This document shows, in pieces, positions 52,400 to 61,580 of a stretch of 64,000 nt of DNA. The DNA comes from Ferrimonas kyonanensis DSM 18153 (GTDB lineage Bacteria; Pseudomonadota; Gammaproteobacteria; Enterobacterales; Shewanellaceae). The notes below the pieces were generated by a model. That model worked only from the letters and a program-made list of their open reading frames with translations. It had not been told where the DNA came from and did no database searches. The DNA lies in assembly GCF_000425405.1 (NCBI RefSeq), contig NZ_AUDJ01000015.1, positions 124,001 through 188,000 on the forward strand. Direction: 5' to 3'. Within the stretch, counting starts at the first letter, position 1. Every line of letters starts with the position of its first letter. A program made the translations under genes and the position numbers.

Positions 52400-52613
52400 A
52401 CTAACCTCAACACCCATCACGTTGGATGGCGCTGGTAAAGGGGTGAACGAAGGAACATTTTCACCCGAGCTTCGGCGTTTGTCACCCTGTTCCCCTCGGC
52501 ATCGGTGCTTTTTACTGCGGATCTGCTGTAACTATGAGCAGTTACCCGTTTCCGGGGCGAAATATGGCGCCGCCTTCATTACACTGAAGCTACCCTGATT
52601 TTGGAGAAAACCG

Positions 52614-52877
52614 ATGTCTCATCAATGGCGTGTCGAATGGCAAGGGCATAAGATTCGAGTCCAGTCGACCTGGGCCGCCGGTACCCGGTTATACCTGGAC
52701 GAACAACTGGTGGATCGCAACGGTGCCGTCTTTGGCTTGCCAGCACTGCAGCGGGTCGTGGGCCAGCTGGATGGTCTGCCGGTGACTGCCGAGGTGCAGT
52801 ATCAGATGTTCTGGCCCACGGTGAAGATTCAGGTCGGCGAGGAGCTGGTTTTCGAAAAGCGCGCCCGGGCGTTTTAA
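52614..52877 (+). CDS. Hypothetical protein (87 aa)
   Basis: The ATG at 52614 is preceded by TTGGAGAAAACCG. The product is rich in alternating hydrophobic residues (WRVEWQGHKIRVQSTW, TRLYLDEQLVDR, YQMFWPTVKIQVGEELVFEKR), suggesting a small all-beta domain. No family is recognised. Its TAA overlaps the stop of the MurE-like gene on the other strand by 4 nt. Confidence 0.65.
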   Translation: MSHQWRVEWQGHKIRVQSTWAAGTRLYLDEQLVDRNGAVFGLPALQRVVGQLDGLPVTAEVQYQMFWPTVKIQVGEELVFEKRARAF

Positions 52878-54298
52878 CGGTCGGCTGGCCTGAGCTGAGT
52901 CAGAACCTGCCAGTCGCCGTCATAGGGGCTGGGTTGGGAACGGTCGGCCTTCAGGTACTGATACTGTTCATCACCCTTGCCGCACACCATCAACAGATCG
53001 CCGGGGTGCATGGCCGCCAGAGCCGTGCCGATGGCGGAGCGGCGACAGGGAATATGCCGGGCCGCCTGGTCCGGGTCCATGCGCTCTAGGATCTGCTCAA
53101 GCGGCCGGCCTAACGGATTGTCGCTGGTAAAATAGCAATGGTCGGAGAGGGCCAGCGCAGTGTGGCCAATCTGGGCGGCGTCTTCTAGTCGATCGCCGGT
53201 GACGCCCACCACGGTGTGGATCGCTCCCCGGCACTGCTGACGAGCCTGTTTGAGTAGCAGATTCAGGCTCGGCTGGTTGTGGGCATAATCGATGATGGCC
53301 TGGCTGCCGTCCGCCCAGTCCAGTCGTTGACCCCGCCCCGGTACCTGCCGCAATTGCGCCAGTCGTTTTAGGACCACGGCCAGAGGCTGGCCGGCGGCCA
53401 GCGCCGCGCCGATCATCGCCAGGGCGTTTTCCACGTTGTACTGAAAGGGCAACCACAGGCGGCAGGGGTATTGGCGCTGCTGATAATGCAGCACAAACTC
53501 ACTGCCTTGTGCGCCACTGCGGCGAATGTCGGCGTACAGGGTTGCATCGGGATCGGTGCAGCTGTAGCCGATGACATCGGCCCGCTGGCGGCAGCGATCG
53601 GCAATCACCGCAGCGCTGTCGTCATCCAGGTTGATCACCGCGCAGCCACCGGGCTTAAGCCGGTCGATAAGGCGCAGCTTGGCCTGTTGATAGGCATCAC
53701 GATGGCCATGAAAATCGAGATGGTCTTCGCTGACGTTGGTGTACACCGCCACATCGAACAGCATGGCGTCGACCCGGTCTTGGGCCAGTGCGTGGCTGCT
53801 GACCTCCATGACGTGGTGTCGATAGCCTTGTTGCCGCAGCTCATGAAACTGATTGAGCAGGGTCACGGCATCGGCGGTGGTGTTCAGTTGCGGCACCAGG
53901 TGATCGCCGGCAAGCCGGCCTAGGGTGCCGCTGTAGCTGCTGTGGTCTTCCTGGTTTAACAACTGATGCAGGCCATAGGCTACCGTGGTTTTGCCATTGG
54001 TGCCGGTGACCCCAATCTGGGTCAACTGCTCCGCAGGGAATTGCAGGTAGTGATTGATCAGGCTGATGCTGGCGGCGAAACTGCCGGTCACCAGGCAGGG
54101 GATTGGCAGCGACAGGGGCCGGGTGGCGATCACCAAGCCGGCCCCGGCTTTGGCGGCGGCCTCGGCGAACTGATGGCTGTCCTGATGCAGGCCCTGTTTA
54201 CAGACGAAGGCGTCACCGGATTGAACCGCGCGACTGTCGAGGACAAAGCGGGATGGAGCCAGGCGGTGCAGGGTGTCGACAAGCGTTGATTTGGTCAT
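52874..54298 (-). CDS. Stand-alone MurE-like Mur ligase with altered substrate motif
   Basis: The 474-residue protein has the three Mur-ligase domains: an N-terminal UDP-binding part (DSRAVQSGDAFVCKQG), the central ATPase with GVTGTNGKTT near 95-104, HVMEVSSHAL and YTNVSEDHLDFHG, and a C-terminal domain. MurE of diaminopimelate bacteria reads DNPR at the acceptor-binding site; here residues 393-395 are DNP followed by LGRP, and the later GKGHE is GKGDE (440-444). It sits outside any cell-wall cluster. It may be a paralogue acting on a different amino acid or UDP-muramyl peptide. Confidence 0.78.
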   Translation of the reverse strand: MTKSTLVDTLHRLAPSRFVLDSRAVQSGDAFVCKQGLHQDSHQFAEAAAKAGAGLVIATRPLSLPIPCLVTGSFAASISLINHYLQFPAEQLTQIGVTGTNGKTTVAYGLHQLLNQEDHSSYSGTLGRLAGDHLVPQLNTTADAVTLLNQFHELRQQGYRHHVMEVSSHALAQDRVDAMLFDVAVYTNVSEDHLDFHGHRDAYQQAKLRLIDRLKPGGCAVINLDDDSAAVIADRCRQRADVIGYSCTDPDATLYADIRRSGAQGSEFVLHYQQRQYPCRLWLPFQYNVENALAMIGAALAAGQPLAVVLKRLAQLRQVPGRGQRLDWADGSQAIIDYAHNQPSLNLLLKQARQQCRGAIHTVVGVTGDRLEDAAQIGHTALALSDHCYFTSDNPLGRPLEQILERMDPDQAARHIPCRRSAIGTALAAMHPGDLLMVCGKGDEQYQYLKADRSQPSPYDGDWQVLTQLRPADR

Positions 54299-54337
54299 AG
54301 AGAATAGGCCGGGCCTGCTGGCCCGGCGGAACCGCGG

Positions 54338-54751
54338 TTAATTGTCCAATCCAGCACTGGCCTGACTCTGTTGAATCAGCTCGATCATGTAGCCATCGGG
54401 ATCACGGACAAAGGCGATGTGGGTGTTACCACCCAGTACCGGGCCGGGTTCGCGGGTTACCTCACCACCGGCGGCCTTGATCTTGTCACAGGCTTGGTAG
54501 ATGTCGTCAAACCCGAGGGCCAGATGGCCAAAGGCGTTGCCGTTATCGTAGTCGCTGACGCCCCAGTTGTAGGTCAACTCCACCACGGCGTGGCCATCCT
54601 TCTCTTCACCGTAGCCCACAAACGCCAGGGTGTATTTATACTCAGGATTTTCAGATTTGCGCAGCAGGGTCATGCCCAGAACATCGGTATAGAATTGAAT
54701 GGAGCGATCGAGATCGCCCACGCGCAGCATGGTGTGCAGCATTTGAGGCAT
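54338..54751 (-). CDS. gloA: Lactoylglutathione lyase (glyoxalase I)
   Basis: GloA converts the methylglyoxal-glutathione hemithioacetal to S-lactoylglutathione. The 137-residue protein has metal ligands equivalent to E. coli GloA: His6, Glu in VVELTYNWG, His in FGHLALGF and Glu in [38 protein letters not shown] is a textbook segment. Confidence 0.95.
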   Translation of the reverse strand: MPQMLHTMLRVGDLDRSIQFYTDVLGMTLLRKSENPEYKYTLAFVGYGEEKDGHAVVELTYNWGVSDYDNGNAFGHLALGFDDIYQACDKIKAAGGEVTREPGPVLGGNTHIAFVRDPDGYMIELIQQSQASAGLDN

Positions 54752-54942
54752 GGGGTGCGTTCCTTGATTGTCTGTTATGGCGCAAAGTGTAATGCCAAAT
54801 TGATTCGGGGTCGACCCGCCACCGGTCGCAATGCCATCAGTGGAGCAAAAAAGACAGCCCCCAGTCGGTAGTTAAAAAAAGTGAGGGTATCAGGCAGTTA
54901 ATCTGTTTTTCCGTCACAGTCGGGTCTGGGAGGGAAACGATA

Positions 54943-55098
54943 ATGTCGGCCTTGCGGGGGCTGTGCGAATTGGGTCAAGGCTGCGATTGTGGATCCGGCT
55001 TGCCGTGGCTCATCGAAACCAAGGCATCGGCCGCGACCGTTAGCGATATTGTTGCGACAGTTGTAGTTGTTTGGTCTGCAATTGGGCGCCTTGTCTAG
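54943..55098 (+). CDS. Candidate small ORF (about 50 aa)
   Basis: ATG at 54943 follows GGGAGGGAAACGATA, a strong ribosome site, and the frame runs about 51 codons to TAG. The product has a Cys-containing head (CELGQGCDCG) and a hydrophobic tail (VSDIVATVVVVWSAIG) that could be a membrane helix. There is no homology support; it may be chance. Confidence 0.25.
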   Translation: MSALRGLCELGQGCDCGSGLPWLIETKASAATVSDIVATVVVVWSAIGRLV

Positions 55099-55261
55099 AG
55101 TTTTATGCTGGTGATTTTTTCATGGTGGGGTTTGGTGGTGGTGATTTGTCCTTATAAGCGCATGATTATTCGCGGTTTGCGACTTTGGCCATGGTCGGTG
55201 TGCGCGATTGCCGCCGGGGCGATAGAGGGGATAGTAAAGCCGGTTTTTTTGGAGTAAATCC

Positions 55262-55378
55262 TTGATAAGCTGGTTCAAATTAGAGAGTCAAAGGCTGTCA
55301 CGTTCAGTTGCCAAACTGAGACAGGAGTCGGCAAAATTGCTCTTGGGTAAATTGATTAAGTGCATTAATAATCAATAG
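55262..55378 (+). CDS. Candidate small basic peptide (38 aa)
   Basis: TTG at 55262 follows TTTTGGAGTAAATCC, a good ribosome site. The product is one continuous amphipathic, Lys/Arg-rich helix (WFKLESQRLSRSVAKLRQES, LLLGKLIKC). Nearby uvrY also uses TTG. No family is recognised. Confidence 0.3.
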   Translation: MISWFKLESQRLSRSVAKLRQESAKLLLGKLIKCINNQ

Positions 55379-55512
55379 TTTATGGGGTTGATCATGGGCA
55401 GGGACCGTCCGAATGTAAACCGGTGTAAGCCCTTGATCGCATCAGTAATTTCAGTATTATCGAAGGACTGCTGACTGAGCAGTGATAACGGTTTGTATAA
55501 AGGGGTTGGCGT

Positions 55513-56154
55513 TTGATCCATATCTACCTAGTTGACGACCACGCATTGGTGCGTACCGGCATCCGACGAATCTTGGATGATGAGCGAGGCATCAAAGTGG
55601 TTGGTGAAGCCGAAGACGGTGAAGTCGCGGTAAACTGGTGTCGCAAAAACGATGTCGATGTCATTTTGATGGACATGAACATGCCGGGTATTGGCGGGCT
55701 GGAAGCCACTCGCAAGATTCTCCGATTCAATCCCGACGCCAAAATCATTGTACTGACCATTCACACCGAAGAGCCGTTTCCCACTAAGGTGATGCAAGCC
55801 GGTGCCGCAGGTTACCTGACCAAAAATGCGCCTCCGGGAGAGATGGTGCAGGCGATTCGTCAAGTGGCGTGCGGTCAACGCTATCTGTCGCCGCAGATCG
55901 CCCAGCAGATGGCGCTGAATAAATTTAAAACCGAAGACAACCCGTTTGACGATCTGTCGGAGCGGGAACTGCAGATCATGATGATGATCACCGCCGGGCA
56001 GAAGGTCAGCGACATCTCCGAAAGCCTGAATCTGAGCCCCAAGACCGTCAACAGCTATCGCTATCGGTTGTTCCAGAAACTGAACATCGGTGGTGATGTG
56101 GAGTTGACCCGTCTGGCGATTCGCTATGGTATGCTGGACGCAGAGAAACTCTGA
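55513..56154 (+). CDS. uvrY: Response regulator UvrY (GacA/VarA orthologue)
   Basis: The 213-residue protein is close to E. coli UvrY along its length: IYLVDDHALVRTGIRRIL, the phosphoacceptor in ILMDMNMPGIGG at about Asp54, VMQAGAAGYLTKNAPP, and the LuxR-type helix-turn-helix LSERELQIMMMITAGQKVSDISESLNLSPKTVNSYRYRLFQKLN. The start is TTG at 55513 after AAAGGGG. UvrY controls Csr small RNAs with the BarA kinase. It lies directly upstream of uvrC, the classical synteny. Confidence 0.95.
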   Translation: MIHIYLVDDHALVRTGIRRILDDERGIKVVGEAEDGEVAVNWCRKNDVDVILMDMNMPGIGGLEATRKILRFNPDAKIIVLTIHTEEPFPTKVMQAGAAGYLTKNAPPGEMVQAIRQVACGQRYLSPQIAQQMALNKFKTEDNPFDDLSERELQIMMMITAGQKVSDISESLNLSPKTVNSYRYRLFQKLNIGGDVELTRLAIRYGMLDAEKL

Positions 56155-56166
56155 TCCCCAGCTTGA

Positions 56167-58005
56167 ATGACCGACACCCAATTTGATGCCAAGGCGTTTT
56201 TAAAGACCGTGACTTCCCAACCTGGGGTGTATCGTATGTACGATGCCCCAGGCGGCACGGTGATCTACGTCGGCAAGGCCAAAAACCTAAAGAAACGACT
56301 CAGCTCCTATTTTCGTACCCAGCTGCCCGATGCCAAAACCCAGGCATTGGTGGCCAACATTGGCTTTATCGAAGTCACCGTTACCCACACCGAAACCGAA
56401 GCGCTGATCCTGGAGCACGATTACATTAAGTTGTACATGCCCAGGTACAACGTGCTGCTCAGAGACGACAAATCCTACCCTTACATCTTTCTGTCCCAGC
56501 ATCGACACCCCAAACTGGGGTTTCATCGCGGTGCGCGGCGGGCCAAGGGACGGTATTTCGGTCCGTTTCCCAATGGCGGCGCGGTTCGGGACAGTTTGCA
56601 TTTGATGCAAAAGCTGTTTCCCATTCGTCAGTGCGAAGACGGCTACTACAAAGCCCGTTCTCGTCCCTGCCTGCAATACCAGCTTAAACGCTGCAGTGCC
56701 CCCTGCGTCGGCAAAATCAGTGATGAGGATTACGCCGAGCAGGTCAAGATGGCGACGCTGTTTCTGCAGGGCAAAAATCGCCAGGTGATTGAGCAGTTGG
56801 TGGGCTGGATGGAGCAGGCTAGCAGTGAGCTGAATTTCGAGAAGGCGGCCCTGTATCGGGATCAGATTCAGGCGATGCGCACGGTGCAGGAGCAGCAGGG
56901 CGTCCACGGCTCTCTGGGGCAGATGGATGTCGTGGGGGTGGCCACCGACAACGGCATGGCCTGTTGTCACATGCTGTTCATTCGTGATGGCAAGATTCTG
57001 GGCAGCCGTAGCTATTTTCCCAACCTGCCGGCAGACACCAGTGACGATGAGTTGCTGACCTCGTTTCTGCTGCAGTTCTACCTGGGCGGGGGCGACGAAC
57101 GTCAGATCCCGCCGGAGATCATCCTACCGCTGATGCCGGACGATCAACTGCCGTTGCAGGAGGCGTTGGCCCAGCGTGGCAACCATAAGGTGACCTTAAA
57201 GCACACCGTGCGGGCCGATCGGGCGCAGTTTCAGCGCCTGGCTCAGACCAATGCGGTGACCGCACTCTCCAGTAAAGTGGCGCACAAGACCACGGTGGCC
57301 GACCGTTATCGATTGCTGAATGACACACTGGAGCTGAGTCAGCCCATCAGCCGCATGGAGTGCTTTGACATCAGCCATACCATGGGCGAGCGCACCGTCG
57401 CCAGTTGCGTGGTGTTTGATGCCGAGGGCCCATCGAAGCGGGATTACCGACGCTACAACATCGATGGCATTACTCCTGGGGACGATTATGCCGCCATGGC
57501 CCAGGCCCTGAGGCGGCGGTTTGACAAAGTGGTGGAGGAGGTCAACATTCCCACCATTTTGTTTATTGACGGCGGTCGCGGCCAGTTGAGCCAGGCGGAA
57601 GCCATTGTTGAGCAGACCCTGGGCGCCAAAGGCCTGAGGTTGCCGCTGTTGATTGGGGTGGCCAAAGGTGAGGGCCGTAAACCGGGCCTGGAGACTCTGT
57701 TTGTCGGCTTTAGCCGCGAGGTGATTGACCTGGCCGCCGACTCACCGGCTCTGCATCTGATTCAGCACATTCGCGATGAGGCGCACCGGTTTGCTATCTC
57801 CGGTCATCGGGCCGCGCGAGGTAAGGCTCGTTCCCAATCCACCCTCGAGCAGATCCCCGGAGTAGGGGCCAAGCGACGCCAGTCATTGCTTAAATACATG
57901 GGTGGAATGCAGGAGATCAAAGGGGCCAGTGTTGAGGAATTGAGCAAAGTACCGGGAATTAGCTCAGAACTGGCACAAAAGATACATGACGCATTGCGCG
58001 GCTAA
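56167..58005 (+). CDS. uvrC: Excinuclease ABC subunit C
   Basis: UvrC makes the dual incisions of nucleotide excision repair. The 612-residue protein has the GIY-YIG nuclease ([31 protein letters not shown], about 19-50), a UVR domain near 200-240 that contacts UvrB, the RNase-H-like 5' nuclease ([21 protein letters not shown], near 398) and a C-terminal helix-hairpin-helix pair ([25 protein letters not shown]). It starts 12 nt after uvrY. Confidence 0.97.
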   Translation: MTDTQFDAKAFLKTVTSQPGVYRMYDAPGGTVIYVGKAKNLKKRLSSYFRTQLPDAKTQALVANIGFIEVTVTHTETEALILEHDYIKLYMPRYNVLLRDDKSYPYIFLSQHRHPKLGFHRGARRAKGRYFGPFPNGGAVRDSLHLMQKLFPIRQCEDGYYKARSRPCLQYQLKRCSAPCVGKISDEDYAEQVKMATLFLQGKNRQVIEQLVGWMEQASSELNFEKAALYRDQIQAMRTVQEQQGVHGSLGQMDVVGVATDNGMACCHMLFIRDGKILGSRSYFPNLPADTSDDELLTSFLLQFYLGGGDERQIPPEIILPLMPDDQLPLQEALAQRGNHKVTLKHTVRADRAQFQRLAQTNAVTALSSKVAHKTTVADRYRLLNDTLELSQPISRMECFDISHTMGERTVASCVVFDAEGPSKRDYRRYNIDGITPGDDYAAMAQALRRRFDKVVEEVNIPTILFIDGGRGQLSQAEAIVEQTLGAKGLRLPLLIGVAKGEGRKPGLETLFVGFSREVIDLAADSPALHLIQHIRDEAHRFAISGHRAARGKARSQSTLEQIPGVGAKRRQSLLKYMGGMQEIKGASVEELSKVPGISSELAQKIHDALRG

Positions 58006-58055
58006 GCGCTTTTGGGCATGATTGACGGCTACGTGAGCCAGCTAGGGCGTTTGTT

Positions 58056-58610
58056 TTGACCTTTAATATTCCAAATATTCTCACACTGTTACGGCTCGTA
58101 CTGATCCCGTTCTTTTTGGTGTTCTTTTATCTTCCGTGGGAATACGCATACGTGACCGCAGCGGGTATCTTCATGCTGGCGGCGTTTACCGATGCACTGG
58201 ATGGCTACCTGGCACGCAAACTCAATCAAACCACCCCCTTTGGCGCCTTCCTCGATCCTGTGGTCGATAAGGTGATGGTCGCCAGTGCCCTGGTGGTGCT
58301 GGTGCAAAGCTACGAAAGCTCCATCTGGATGACCATTGCTGCCATCATCATGATTGGTCGTGAAATCGTCATTTCGGCGCTGCGGGAGTGGATGGCCGAG
58401 ATGGGCAAGCGCAGCAGTGTGGCCGTGTCCTGGATTGGCAAATTTAAAACCGCCGCCCAGATGCTGGCCATTACCGGCCTCATCGCCCAGATGAACGAAG
58501 AGATGGTCAACATCTCCATGGTGATGCTGTATGTGGCCACGGCACTGACCTTGTGGTCTATGCTGGTGTACCTGAAAGCGGCCTGGAAGGACCTCAGTGC
58601 TCACGGTTAA
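58056..58610 (+). CDS. pgsA: CDP-diacylglycerol-glycerol-3-phosphate 3-phosphatidyltransferase
   Basis: PgsA makes phosphatidylglycerophosphate. The 184-residue membrane protein has the CDP-alcohol phosphatidyltransferase motif D-G-x2-A-R-x8-G-x3-D-x3-D in DALDGYLARKLNQTTPFGAFLDPVVDK, and REWMAEMGKRSSVAVSWIGKFKT as in E. coli PgsA. The start is TTG at 58056, which matches the family N-terminus FNIPNILTLLRL. Confidence 0.95.
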   Translation: MTFNIPNILTLLRLVLIPFFLVFFYLPWEYAYVTAAGIFMLAAFTDALDGYLARKLNQTTPFGAFLDPVVDKVMVASALVVLVQSYESSIWMTIAAIIMIGREIVISALREWMAEMGKRSSVAVSWIGKFKTAAQMLAITGLIAQMNEEMVNISMVMLYVATALTLWSMLVYLKAAWKDLSAHG

Positions 58611-58661
58611 ACCCCATTGGCCGTTTTGACAGCAGTTAACCCGTTTGCGGACAAATGGTTA

Positions 58662-58689
58662 TTGACGGCGGTAAGGGTTTAAGTAGAAT
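58662..58689 (+). promoter_or_regulatory. Promoter of the tRNA-Cys/tRNA-Leu unit
   Basis: TTGACG (58662-58667), a 16-bp spacer and TAGAAT (58684-58689) lie 34 bp before tRNA-Cys. A GTCTTCG/CGAAGAC stem-loop follows at 58697-58714 in the leader. Confidence 0.65.
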
Positions 58690-58722
58690 ACACAGCGTCT
58701 TCGGGGACGAAGACACAAAAAT

Positions 58723-58796
58723 GGCGCGTTGGCAGAGTGGCTATGCAGCGGATTGCAAATCCGTGGACCTCGGTTCGACTCCGGGACGCGCCTCCA
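58723..58796 (+). tRNA. cysT: tRNA-Cys (anticodon GCA)
   Basis: A 74-nt cloverleaf with acceptor GGCGCGT/ACGCGCC, anticodon loop TTGCAAA (GCA at 58755-58757), T-arm GGTTCGACTCC and encoded CCA. It follows pgsA as in enterics. Confidence 0.95.
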
Positions 58797-58836
58797 CTTT
58801 TTAGGATAGAGATGCCGGATTCGGTGCCTGTATTCT

Positions 58837-58923
58837 GCCCTGGTGGTGAAATTGGTAGACACAAGGGATTTAAAATCCCTCGCTGGTAACAGCGTGCCGG
58901 TTCAAGTCCGGCCCGGGGCACCA
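58837..58923 (+). tRNA. leuZ: tRNA-Leu (anticodon TAA)
   Basis: An 87-nt class-II tRNA with acceptor GCCCTGG/CCGGGGC, anticodon loop TTTAAAA (TAA), a long variable arm (CGCTGGTAACAGCGT), T-arm GGTTCAAGTCC and encoded CCA. It is cotranscribed with tRNA-Cys. Confidence 0.95.
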
Positions 58924-58948
58924 TCTTCTGACCCTTGTGGTTAGTACA

Positions 58949-58984
58949 TTAAAGCTCAATCCTCTCAGGAGGTTGGGCTTTTTT
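58949..58984 (+). terminator. Terminator of the tRNA unit (copy A of a duplicated sequence)
   Basis: AAGCTCAATCCTC pairs with GAGGTTGGGCTT and is followed by TTTTTT. The surrounding 57 bp (58932-58988) recur at 61411-61466. Confidence 0.88.
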
Positions 58985-58988
58985 GTTG

Positions 58989-59753
58989 TCTGTTTTTTAA
59001 GCCATTCTCCGTTGTAATTTCATGACTAGTCCTGGTTTCATTGGCGGAGCCTCAGAGCGGTGCCAGCCGTGATTAGAGCGAAGAGCATTGCGCCTTGGTC
59101 GATGTTGGCGGCGTATACGAAAGCCGGGGTAGGGGCAGGTTCAGCCAGATGAACTTGGGCAGGGCCGTGACACGCCCGAGCCTACGCACCAGGGGCCTAC
59201 ACTTGCACGTCCCGAGGTGGGGACTGACTCGTGGCACGTGTACTGGCAAACCATCACCTGGCCAATCATTCATCGGATGCCCAAGGCGTTCGCCACCGTT
59301 AAGAGGTTCACTCTTGTCGAACCATTGTTGGTGATTCGGCCGCTGTCGATTGCTTGGGAGAGTGGTGCTGGGGGAGTCGGTGGAATCAAACAAGCTGGTG
59401 AATGGTCCGTTTCATTGCGGAACAGGTTGCATTCAGCCTCTGTGGTTAAAATGGACGCCTGACTTCGCTCTTGAACCGCGACAGCCCCAAAGGTTAATAT
59501 TCCGCCACTGAAAAGGAGTAGGCGTACACATGAACAACTGAGCCCCAACCGATCACTTTCATTCACTTTGCCTATTCATGGCAGAGCGACGTCTTGATCG
59601 ACAGGAAACTGTGGGAGCTCTTTTGGATCTTTGCTGCATACGCCGCGCCCCCTTTGTGTGTGGGTGAACGACCGCTGTAGTATTGTGGTTGGCGAATAAG
59701 CCTGAACTCAACACCGAGAGCCCCGCTTCCTGTCTTTGATTACAGGAGGCCTG
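58989..59753. other. Region of unclear origin between tRNA-Leu and the ABC-F gene
   Basis: About 760 bp with several overlapping open frames on both strands (for example around 59095-59480) but none with a recognisable protein or ribosome site. The composition is patchy. It may be a remnant of a mobile element or a non-coding repeat. The last 50 bp contain the ABC-F ribosome site. Confidence 0.4.
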
Positions 59754-61313
59754 ATGCCCCTTCATTTTTCCCAGTTAGATTATCAACTGCCCGATGGCAG
59801 AACCCTGTTTCAAAACCTCAGTGCCAGCCTTGGTCGTGGTGTGACTGCGCTTATCGGCCCCAATGGCGTCGGTAAATCGGCGCTGTGTGAACTGCTTGCC
59901 GGTGATCGTAGCGCCAGTGGGGGGCGTATTCATCGTGATGGCGCTCTGTATTACCTTCCTCAGCATAGCGACAGGTCGACTGGCGACGTGAGCCAATGCC
60001 TTGGGCTGACTCAGATCACCCGTGCGCTGGAGCGTATTGCCTCTGGCGACTATTCGGATCAGGATCTGTGTCTTGCCGACGGTCATTGGGATCTTAATGT
60101 GCGGCTGAGCGCCCTGCTTGAGGCACTGCCCTTTGCGGTGTCGGCGCAGACGCCGGCTGGCACACTCAGTGGGGGGCAGCTGGCTCGCTTGAGGTTGGCC
60201 TGGGCTTTTGCCCTGCAGCCTGACGTATTGATCCTGGATGAACCGGACAATCATCTGGATCGGGGGGGACGACAGTGGTTGGCTGATCAACTCGCGCTGA
60301 CAACCTCTTCGGTCTTGCTGGTCTCTCACGACTTGGGGTTGTTACGGGGCTGTTCGCAGATCTGGCAGTTACAGCCGAAAGCAATCATTTCATTTCAGGG
60401 TAATTATGACGACATGATGGCAACGCAGGCGCGAGAAGACCTCGCCGTACAGCGCGGCCTGGAACGTGTCGACCGGTCATTGAAGTTGCAGCGGCAGCAG
60501 GCGCTGCGCAATGAACAGTCCGCCCGTCAACGTGCTCGTCAGGGCAAGAAGCGGATAGGCAGCCAACCTAAAGTGCTGCTGGATGCGATGAGGGATAAGG
60601 CAACCAAGGCTCGCCAGGGGAGGGCTCGCCAAAATGACGCCAAGCAGGAGCAACTACAACGCCAGCGTGCCTGTCTGCACCAGCGTCAGCAGGTGATGAT
60701 GAAAACCCGTTTCACTTTTACTTCGCAGGCGTCGGCCGCAAAAGTGGTACGTCGCCTGGAGCGCTGTCAATTGCCCTTTGGGAGCAGTGAGCTACTGGAC
60801 ATCACCCTGAGACAGGGACAACGGGTCCACCTGCAAGGGGCCAACGGCAGCGGCAAGTCCACGCTGATGAAGCTGCTGCAGGGCATCGTGACGCCTCTGC
60901 AGGGAAAGGTGTTGGGGAAGGCGCCACTGCGGTATCTGGATCAGCACCAAGGGTTGCTGGACACGACACTCAGTTCGTTGGAAAACCTGGCGTGTTGGCA
61001 GGTTGGCGGTGATGACAGTGAACGCCGTACCCGCCTTGCTGGAATCGGCCTTCGTCGAAACGATGCCCTGCGGCCGGTGTCCGAGCTCAGTGGCGGAGAA
61101 ACCATGAAAGTGGCTATGCTGCTGCTTAGTGATGCTGACAGTGCACCTTTCCTGTTGCTGGATGAGCCGGACAACCATTTGGATCTTGAGGCCAAGCAGG
61201 TGTTAAGCCAAGCCCTCAATAGCTATCGAGGTGGTTATTTACTGATCAGTCACGATGCGGGCTTCATTGAGACTTTATCTCTTGATCACCGGATTACTCT
61301 GAAAGGTGAGTAA
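59754..61313 (+). CDS. ABC-F family ATPase
   Basis: The start at 59754 follows a perfect AGGAGG; the frame opens at 59736 without one. The 519-residue protein has two ATPase halves on one chain and no membrane segment: GPNGVGKSA near 35 with LSGGQLARLRLAWA and ILDEPDNHLD, then GANGSGKST near 362 with LSGGETMKVAMLL and LLLDEPDNHLD. The linker (about 215-310) is Lys/Arg/Gln-rich, as in ribosome-acting ABC-F proteins. Candidates are antibiotic ribosome protection or a translation factor; the type is unresolved. It sits in an insert bounded by duplicated tRNA-Leu terminators. Confidence 0.88.
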   Translation: MPLHFSQLDYQLPDGRTLFQNLSASLGRGVTALIGPNGVGKSALCELLAGDRSASGGRIHRDGALYYLPQHSDRSTGDVSQCLGLTQITRALERIASGDYSDQDLCLADGHWDLNVRLSALLEALPFAVSAQTPAGTLSGGQLARLRLAWAFALQPDVLILDEPDNHLDRGGRQWLADQLALTTSSVLLVSHDLGLLRGCSQIWQLQPKAIISFQGNYDDMMATQAREDLAVQRGLERVDRSLKLQRQQALRNEQSARQRARQGKKRIGSQPKVLLDAMRDKATKARQGRARQNDAKQEQLQRQRACLHQRQQVMMKTRFTFTSQASAAKVVRRLERCQLPFGSSELLDITLRQGQRVHLQGANGSGKSTLMKLLQGIVTPLQGKVLGKAPLRYLDQHQGLLDTTLSSLENLACWQVGGDDSERRTRLAGIGLRRNDALRPVSELSGGETMKVAMLLLSDADSAPFLLLDEPDNHLDLEAKQVLSQALNSYRGGYLLISHDAGFIETLSLDHRITLKGE

Positions 61314-61428
61314 ATCGAAAACAATCCGCGACGTGGAAGCCAATCGAATCATTGGTAAGGTGCGAGTGTTGTGCTAACTCGCCATTGGTGATGTTTTCAA
61401 TGGCTGTACACCCTGTGGTGAGTACATT

Positions 61429-61464
61429 AAAGCTCAACCTCTTCAAGGGGTTGGGCTTTTTTGT
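61429..61464 (+). terminator. Terminator after the ABC-F gene (copy B of the tRNA-Leu terminator)
   Basis: AAGCTCAACC pairs with GGTTGGGCTT and is followed by TTTT. The 61411-61466 sequence closely matches 58932-58988. Confidence 0.85.
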
Positions 61465-61580
61465 TGCTCCAAATTCCCCTCAACCATTCGAGCGCGTCGC
61501 GTCGACATCCTTCGGCAACCGTGGCGGTCACTTATACTGGTAGCTAACCTTCAATACCGTCTTCGCTGTCACTCAATATT

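Larger units (their letters stand above)
54752..55512. other. Non-coding leader region before uvrY with two candidate small ORFs
   Basis: About 760 bp, low in coding potential apart from the two small frames listed separately. The last 130 bp should hold the uvrY promoter. No tRNA or repeat was recognised. Confidence 0.45.
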
